DNA of 64,000 nt from Sinonovacula constricta (Eukaryota; Mollusca; Bivalvia; Cardiida; Solecurtidae), in contig CM017563.1 in assembly GCA_007844125.1 (NCBI GenBank), forward strand, positions 25,264,694-25,328,693. The letters run 5' to 3'. The notes beneath the pieces were generated by a model, which was not told the DNA's origin, did no database searches, and worked only from the letters and a program-made list of their open reading frames with translations. Below, in pieces: positions 59,001-64,000 of this stretch. The position numbers and the translations under genes were made by a program. How positions within the stretch are numbered: position 1 is the stretch's first letter; each line of letters opens with the position of its first letter.

Positions 59001-61610
59001 GTCCATACCCTCGTCATTGTACCAACATGGACTTGGGTTCAGTACATTCTTTATCGTCCATACCCTCGTCATTGTACCGACATGGGCTTGGGTTCAGTAC
59101 ATTCTTTATTGTCCATACCCTCGTCATTGTACCAACATAGACTTGGGTTCAGTACATTCTTTATCGTCCATACCCTCGTCATTGTACCAACATGGACTTG
59201 GGTTCAGTACATTCTTTATCGTCCATACCCTCGTCATTGTACCAACATGGACTTGGGTTCAGTACATTCTTTATCGTCCATACCCTCGTCATTGTACCGA
59301 CATGGACTTGGGTTCAGTACATTCTTTATCGTCCATACCCTCGTCATTGTACCAACATGGACTTGGGTTCAGTACATTCTTTATCGTCCATACCCTCGTC
59401 ATTGTACCGACATGGACTTGGGTTCAGTACATTCTTTATCGTCCATACCCTCGTCATTGTACCGACATGGACTTGGGTTCAGTACATTCTTTATCGTCCA
59501 TACCCTCGTCATTGTACCAACATGGACTTGGGTTCAGTACATTCTTTATCGTCCATACCCTCGTCATTGTACCGACATGGGCTTGGGTTCAGTACATTCT
59601 TTATCGTCCATACCCCCGTCATTGTACCAACATGGACTTGGGTTCAGTACATTCTTTATCGTCCATACCCTCGTCATTGTACCAACATGGACTTGGGTTC
59701 AGTACATTCTTTATCGTCCATACCCTCGTCATTGTACCAACATGCACTTGGGTTCAGTACATTCTTTATCGTCCATATCCTCGTCATTGTACCAACATGG
59801 ACTTGGGTTCAGTACATTCTTTATCGTCCATACTTTCGTCATTGTACCGACATGGACTTGGGTTCAGTACATTCTTTATCGTCCATACCCTCGTCATTGT
59901 ACCAACATGGACTTGGGTTCAGTACATTCTTTATCGTCCATACCCTCGTCATTGTACCAACATGGACTTGGGTTCAGTACATTCTTTATCGTCCATACCC
60001 TCGTCATTGTACCAACATGGACTTGGGTTCAGTACATTCTTTATCGTCCATACCCTCGTCATTGTACCAACATGGACTTGGGTTCAGTACATTCTTTATT
60101 GTCCATACTTTCGTCATTGTACCAACATGCACTTGGGTTCAGTACATTCTTTATCGTCCATACCCTCGTCATTGTACCAACATGGACTTGGGTTCAGTAC
60201 ATTCTTTATCGTCCATACCCTCGTCATTGTACCGACATGGACTTGGGTTCAGTACATTCTTTATCGTCCATACCCTCGTCATTGTACCAACATGGACTTA
60301 GGTTCAGTACATTCTTTATCGTCCATACCCTCCTCATTGTACCGACATGGACTTGGGTTCAGTACATTCTTTATTGTCCATACTTTCGTCATTGTACCAA
60401 CATGGACTTGGGTTCAGTACATTCTTTATCGTCCATACCCTCGTCATTGTACCGACATGGACTTGGGTTCAGTACATTCTTTATCGTCCATACCCTCGGC
60501 ATTGTACCAACATGGACTTGGGTTCAGTACATTCTTTATCGTCCATACCCTCGTCATTGTACCAACATAGACTTGGGTTCAGTACATTCTTTATTGTCCA
60601 TACCCTCGTCATTGTACCGACATGGACTTGGGTTCAGTACATTCTTTATTGTCCATACCCTCGTCATTGTACCAACATGGACTTGGGTTCAGTACATTCT
60701 TTATCGTCCATACCCTCGTCATTGTACCGACATGGACTTGGGTTCAGTACATTCTTTATTGTCCATACCCTCGTCATTGTACCAACATGGACTTGGGTTC
60801 AGTACATTCTTTATCGTCCATACCCTCGTCATTGTACCAACATGGACTTGGGTTCAGTACATTCTTTATCGTCCATACCCTCGTCATTGTACCGACATGG
60901 GCTTGGGTTCAGTACATTCTTTATTGTCCATACCCTCGTCATTGTACCGACATGGGCTTGGGTTCAGTACATTCTTTATTGTCCATACCCCCGTCATTGT
61001 ACCGACATGGGCTTGGGTTCAGTACATTCTTTATTGTCCATACCCTCGTCATTGTACCAACATGGACTTGGGTTCAGTACATTCTTTATCGTCCATACCC
61101 TCGTCATTGTACCGACATGGACTTGGGTTCAGTACATTCTTTATCGTCCATACCCTCGTCATTGTACCGACATGGACTTGGGTTCAGTACATTCTTTATC
61201 GTCCATACCCTCGTCATTGTACCAACATGGACTTGGGTTCAGTACATTCTTTATCGGCCATACCCTCGTCATTGTACCAACATGGACTTGGGTTCAGTAC
61301 ATTCTTTATCGTCCATACCCTCGTCATTGTACCAACATGGACTTGGGTTCAGTACATTGTTTATCGTCCATACCCTCGTCATTGTACCAACATGGACTTG
61401 GGTTCAGTACATTCTTTATCGTCCATACCTTCGTCATTGTACCAACATGCACTTGGGTTCAGTACATTCTTTATCGTCCATACCCTCGTCATTGTACCAA
61501 CATGGACTTGGGTTCAGTACATTCTTTATCGTCCATACCCTCGTCATTGTACCAACATGGACTTGGGTTTAGTACATTCTTTATCGTCCATACCCTCGTC
61601 ATTGTACCAG

Positions 61611-62755
61611 CAGATGAAAGTCCTGCGCCTGCAAAGCGTGAATAATCAAGTGACATGTTTACTAGATTGATACTCCCAACACATTGGTCAAGAAACATTC
61701 AAGATTCTATATTAAAACAACCTATGTTTATTACTAATCAGGTTGGGGTTTCTTCTTAGAACATTTCCTTAAGTTTGAAAATTGAAATGTCTAAAAGTAT
61801 ACAAAACAACTTTTAATATCGCAGAGTGCGTTTCATAATTCGTTATATCCAATCAGCGCAAGAGAAAGGCGATATTGGCCCTTAAATTAAGTTCATTTCC
61901 AAACAGGGTGGCCAATGTTAAAAAGTTCATTACAAAACGGGTTGAACATTCAAACGCCTCAACAAAAATTCCAACATTTTTAAAATCAGAGAAAACAATG
62001 TATACGTAAACATGTTTTTGTACAAAAACAAACACGTTTGTCATCAAGATTCAGGACTTAAACCAAGAGTATCACTCAAAGGAAATTTCTCTAGTTCGAA
62101 CTTAGACAATTTCACTCAATGTTAAACATAGAAATTTCTGAAAAGTGTACGAAGACATTTTTAAATACTGCAAATTGATTAGTTTATGAAAAGAGAGGTT
62201 TGGTCAAAACAGACTGAAAGGGTAAAATGTCGAACAAATGTTTAACCAGAGAAAATGCATGATGTGTAGGCCCTAAACATTTGATTTGACTAAATGCAAA
62301 AGATCCGTTCAAAATTCTACAATAAAAACTGAGCTTACTAGAAAACGAAAGTAATTACCAAACAGGTTGTAGGCCTAATAGTGATTATTAATATCGACTG
62401 CACCATGGCTTTCTTAAACATAGACTATTGACATTGAGGTAGACAGTTATCCCGGTCAATGATCACGTGACTTAAACAATCGATAATCGACCGCCATTAC
62501 CACGTGAACAGCTTGGTTACCATGAAGCTTTCTGTCCCTAGCGACCAAGAATTGCATGTCAGCATCATGCTCATTCAAACATGTGTACGAAAGTATTGAC
62601 ATTATCGACCACGCGGGTGACGTCTCGTGGTTTCCGGCAAGCAGACCTACCGATGTGAAGCCGTGTCATAAATAATATAGGTTTTTAAAAGGGTGTGAAT
62701 TCCGTTGGGGTACGATACCTGTTCTAAAAGTGATGGGATACCTAGTAAACTAACA
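61611..62755. other. Right flank of the satellite
   Basis: The array ends mid-unit in CAGATGAAAGTCCTGCGCC. TACAAAACGGGTTG, ATTCAAACGCCTC and AAGATTCAGGACT at 61,929-62,060 match the left flank in the same order. E-boxes CACGTG occur near 62,466 and 62,501. No gene recognised. Confidence 0.5.
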
Positions 62756-63474
62756 TATGGAAGGGGATATCCGCCAATATTCAATTTATTATTTGCAAAT
62801 TGCAACAATGCATATGCTTAAATTTGCTATTTGTTTGCACAAACACGTTCGTTTTTACATGTATCTAATTCACATTTCTCGTATAGCCTACAATTTGAAA
62901 ATCTTCTATAATCACACACATAGGCCTATATATAGGCTACGTAGTCATATCATGATAAGCAGTTAAGTACAGAATAATATCCCTAAAATTTGTATAGCAC
63001 AAATAAATAATACATGTGTAGGATTCTGTCGGTAAGAAACTCACAACTTGAAAGTACACACGAACGCGGACAAGTTCAAACGATACATTTATAGATGGAC
63101 ATTCCCGTGTTAGAAGCGCTCCCTTGCGTCCTAATGTTAAACTGGTGTTATGCGTGTACATTTTACATTAGAGATTTGCACCTCTAGATTAGTAACTTGT
63201 AAATTAGATTCTAGAAATGTAAAATGTATTTGTGAATTTCGCCCCGCGATTTGTAACTTGTAAATTGTATATGCGGGAAATTTGAAATTGTTCAAATGTA
63301 ATGTTGAAATGTGAGTGAACATTTTCATGTGATATTTAGAAGCTAGGATGTAATTAGATAGCGATATTTAGCACGCGCTGTGTTGCAATTTACAAATTGA
63401 CATTTGAAGTGACAAATCCGAGTATTGAAAGTTAGAAATAGTAATTAGAAAATTGGCGGATATCCCCTTCCATA
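62756..63474. mobile_element. 719-bp element with perfect 23-bp terminal inverted repeats
   Basis: Ends are TATGGAAGGGGATATCC and its exact complement, perfect for 23 bases. Flanks CTAACA and CCAACA may be a 6-bp duplication with one change. The interior is rich in short direct and inverted AAATTTGTAA/TTACAAATT motifs and has no transposase frame. Non-autonomous DNA transposon of uncertain superfamily. Confidence 0.82.
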
Positions 63475-64000
63475 CCAACAAAATGTTAGACTAGATGTGA
63501 CTGTATAAGATATTTATATGTCCTTGTATTGTTGTAGGACAGACTCCAGACTTGAACAGAAGCTCAAAAGATAGAACAGATTGGAGGAAGGTATCTTAGC
63601 ATGAACACATATACACGCTGAACTATTAGTGGACTAGTGGTTTTAGGACACCTTATACAACATAACTGTTTAAAGTGGCATCCAGCAGTTTGGACCAAAA
63701 TTTATTTTCTCAATTAACAGAATAGGTCATTGTTACCTGAAAAGGTCCAACAAAATTCTATTCATTAATGTCTTAGATCTGTGTGACCAGTCAAGCATAA
63801 ATCACTACTCGTCATTGCAGATATGTATTTCCTATCTGAGCCACGCTGCAAGGACAGCTATTTTTAAATCTTAATAAACACATGACCACTTACTTTTGAT
63901 CACGTTATATATTGTAATCCGGGTAATCCACTCTGACTATTTGAGTCTATACCCCATTCAAGCTTTGCATACAGTTGGAATATAGACATATAAAGAATAC
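63475..64000. other. Right end of the window
   Basis: No gene recognised. Fragments of an interspersed repeat seen elsewhere: AAAGTGGCATCCAGCAGTTTG (compare 12,747) and ATGTATTTCCTATCTGAGCC (compare 10,470). Confidence 0.4.

Larger units (their letters stand above)
45767..61610 (+). repeat. 55-bp satellite array, about 288 copies
   Basis: The unit reads CCATACCCTCGTCATTGTAC, CAACATGGACTTGGGTTCAG, TACATTCTTTATCGT. ACTTGGG falls at 45,831 and at 61,561, exactly 286 periods apart, and every 660-base checkpoint between is in phase, so there is no net indel. Variation is mostly substitution at a handful of positions (CAACA/CGACA/CAGCA, ATGGAC/ATGCAC/ATGGGC, TATCGTCC/TATTGTCC/TATCGGCC, ACCCTCG/ATCCTCG/ACCTTCG/ACCCCCG). 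Because the consensus unit has no stop in any + frame, all three + frames stay open for long distances (up to 12,984 bases). Function unknown; satellite DNA is the simplest reading. Confidence 0.97.

Noticed and set aside
47587..60570. 4,327-, 3,502- and 3,337-codon ORFs called as giant proteins
   Set aside because: They are overlapping frames of the same 55-bp satellite, all open because the unit has no + strand stop. There is no unique N- or C-terminal domain and no start context, so they are listed as repeat.

Overview
This is eukaryotic, AT-rich DNA that looks like a marine mollusc, most likely a bivalve. It has long introns and sparse coding, SINE-like repeats whose 3' ends are common in molluscs, and a secreted cysteine-rich gene of a type best known from bivalves (cvSI-like serine protease inhibitors). 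Most gene calls come from reading splice sites and translating by eye. No database search was run.

Layout. 1-2,900: no gene recognised. 2,952-5,339 (+): uninterrupted coding exon for a 795-residue cytoplasmic leucine-rich-repeat protein, with a splice acceptor just upstream and a polyadenylation signal downstream. 5.7-11.8 kb: intergenic, with MITE/SINE-like repeats, a foldback hairpin, a GA-rich microsatellite and a possible two-exon minigene (8,710-9,140, -) that resembles the N-terminus of ZMYM/Crypton-type proteins. 11.8-38.2 kb (-): one 26-kb gene of six small coding exons (196 codons plus stop), encoding a signal peptide and five six-cysteine modules. Each module sits on its own phase-1 exon, or in the last case on the terminal exon.

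The introns of that gene are full of transposons and minisatellites. They hold a 5'-truncated jockey/CR1-type LINE, a full-length but inactivated L1-like LINE, a Tc1-like relic, a Crypton-like fragment, a Mutator-like transposase relic, a 9-bp-TSD MITE, hairpins, and tandem arrays of 11, 77, 37 and 34 bp. 38.2-45.8 kb: no gene, but a decayed hAT (DUF4371/ZMYM1-like) transposase, 39-, 13- and 32-bp minisatellites, a duplicated ~440-bp repeat, and a hAT-like element with a MITE nested inside it.

45.77-61.61 kb is a 15.8-kb satellite of about 288 copies of a 55-bp unit. It stays exactly in register from end to end and carries nested higher-order repeats of 13 units (715 bp) and 53 units (2,915 bp). 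The + strand lacks stop codons in all three frames for long distances, giving apparent ORFs of up to 4,327 codons. I read this as a property of the unit, not as a gene. 61.6-64.0 kb: flanking repeat sequence and a 719-bp element with perfect 23-bp terminal inverted repeats.

The two supported host genes are convergent: the LRR gene reads rightward and the cysteine-rich gene leftward. Nothing suggests a shared pathway. The striking feature is the density of independent tandem arrays in the right-hand half, ending in the 55-bp satellite.
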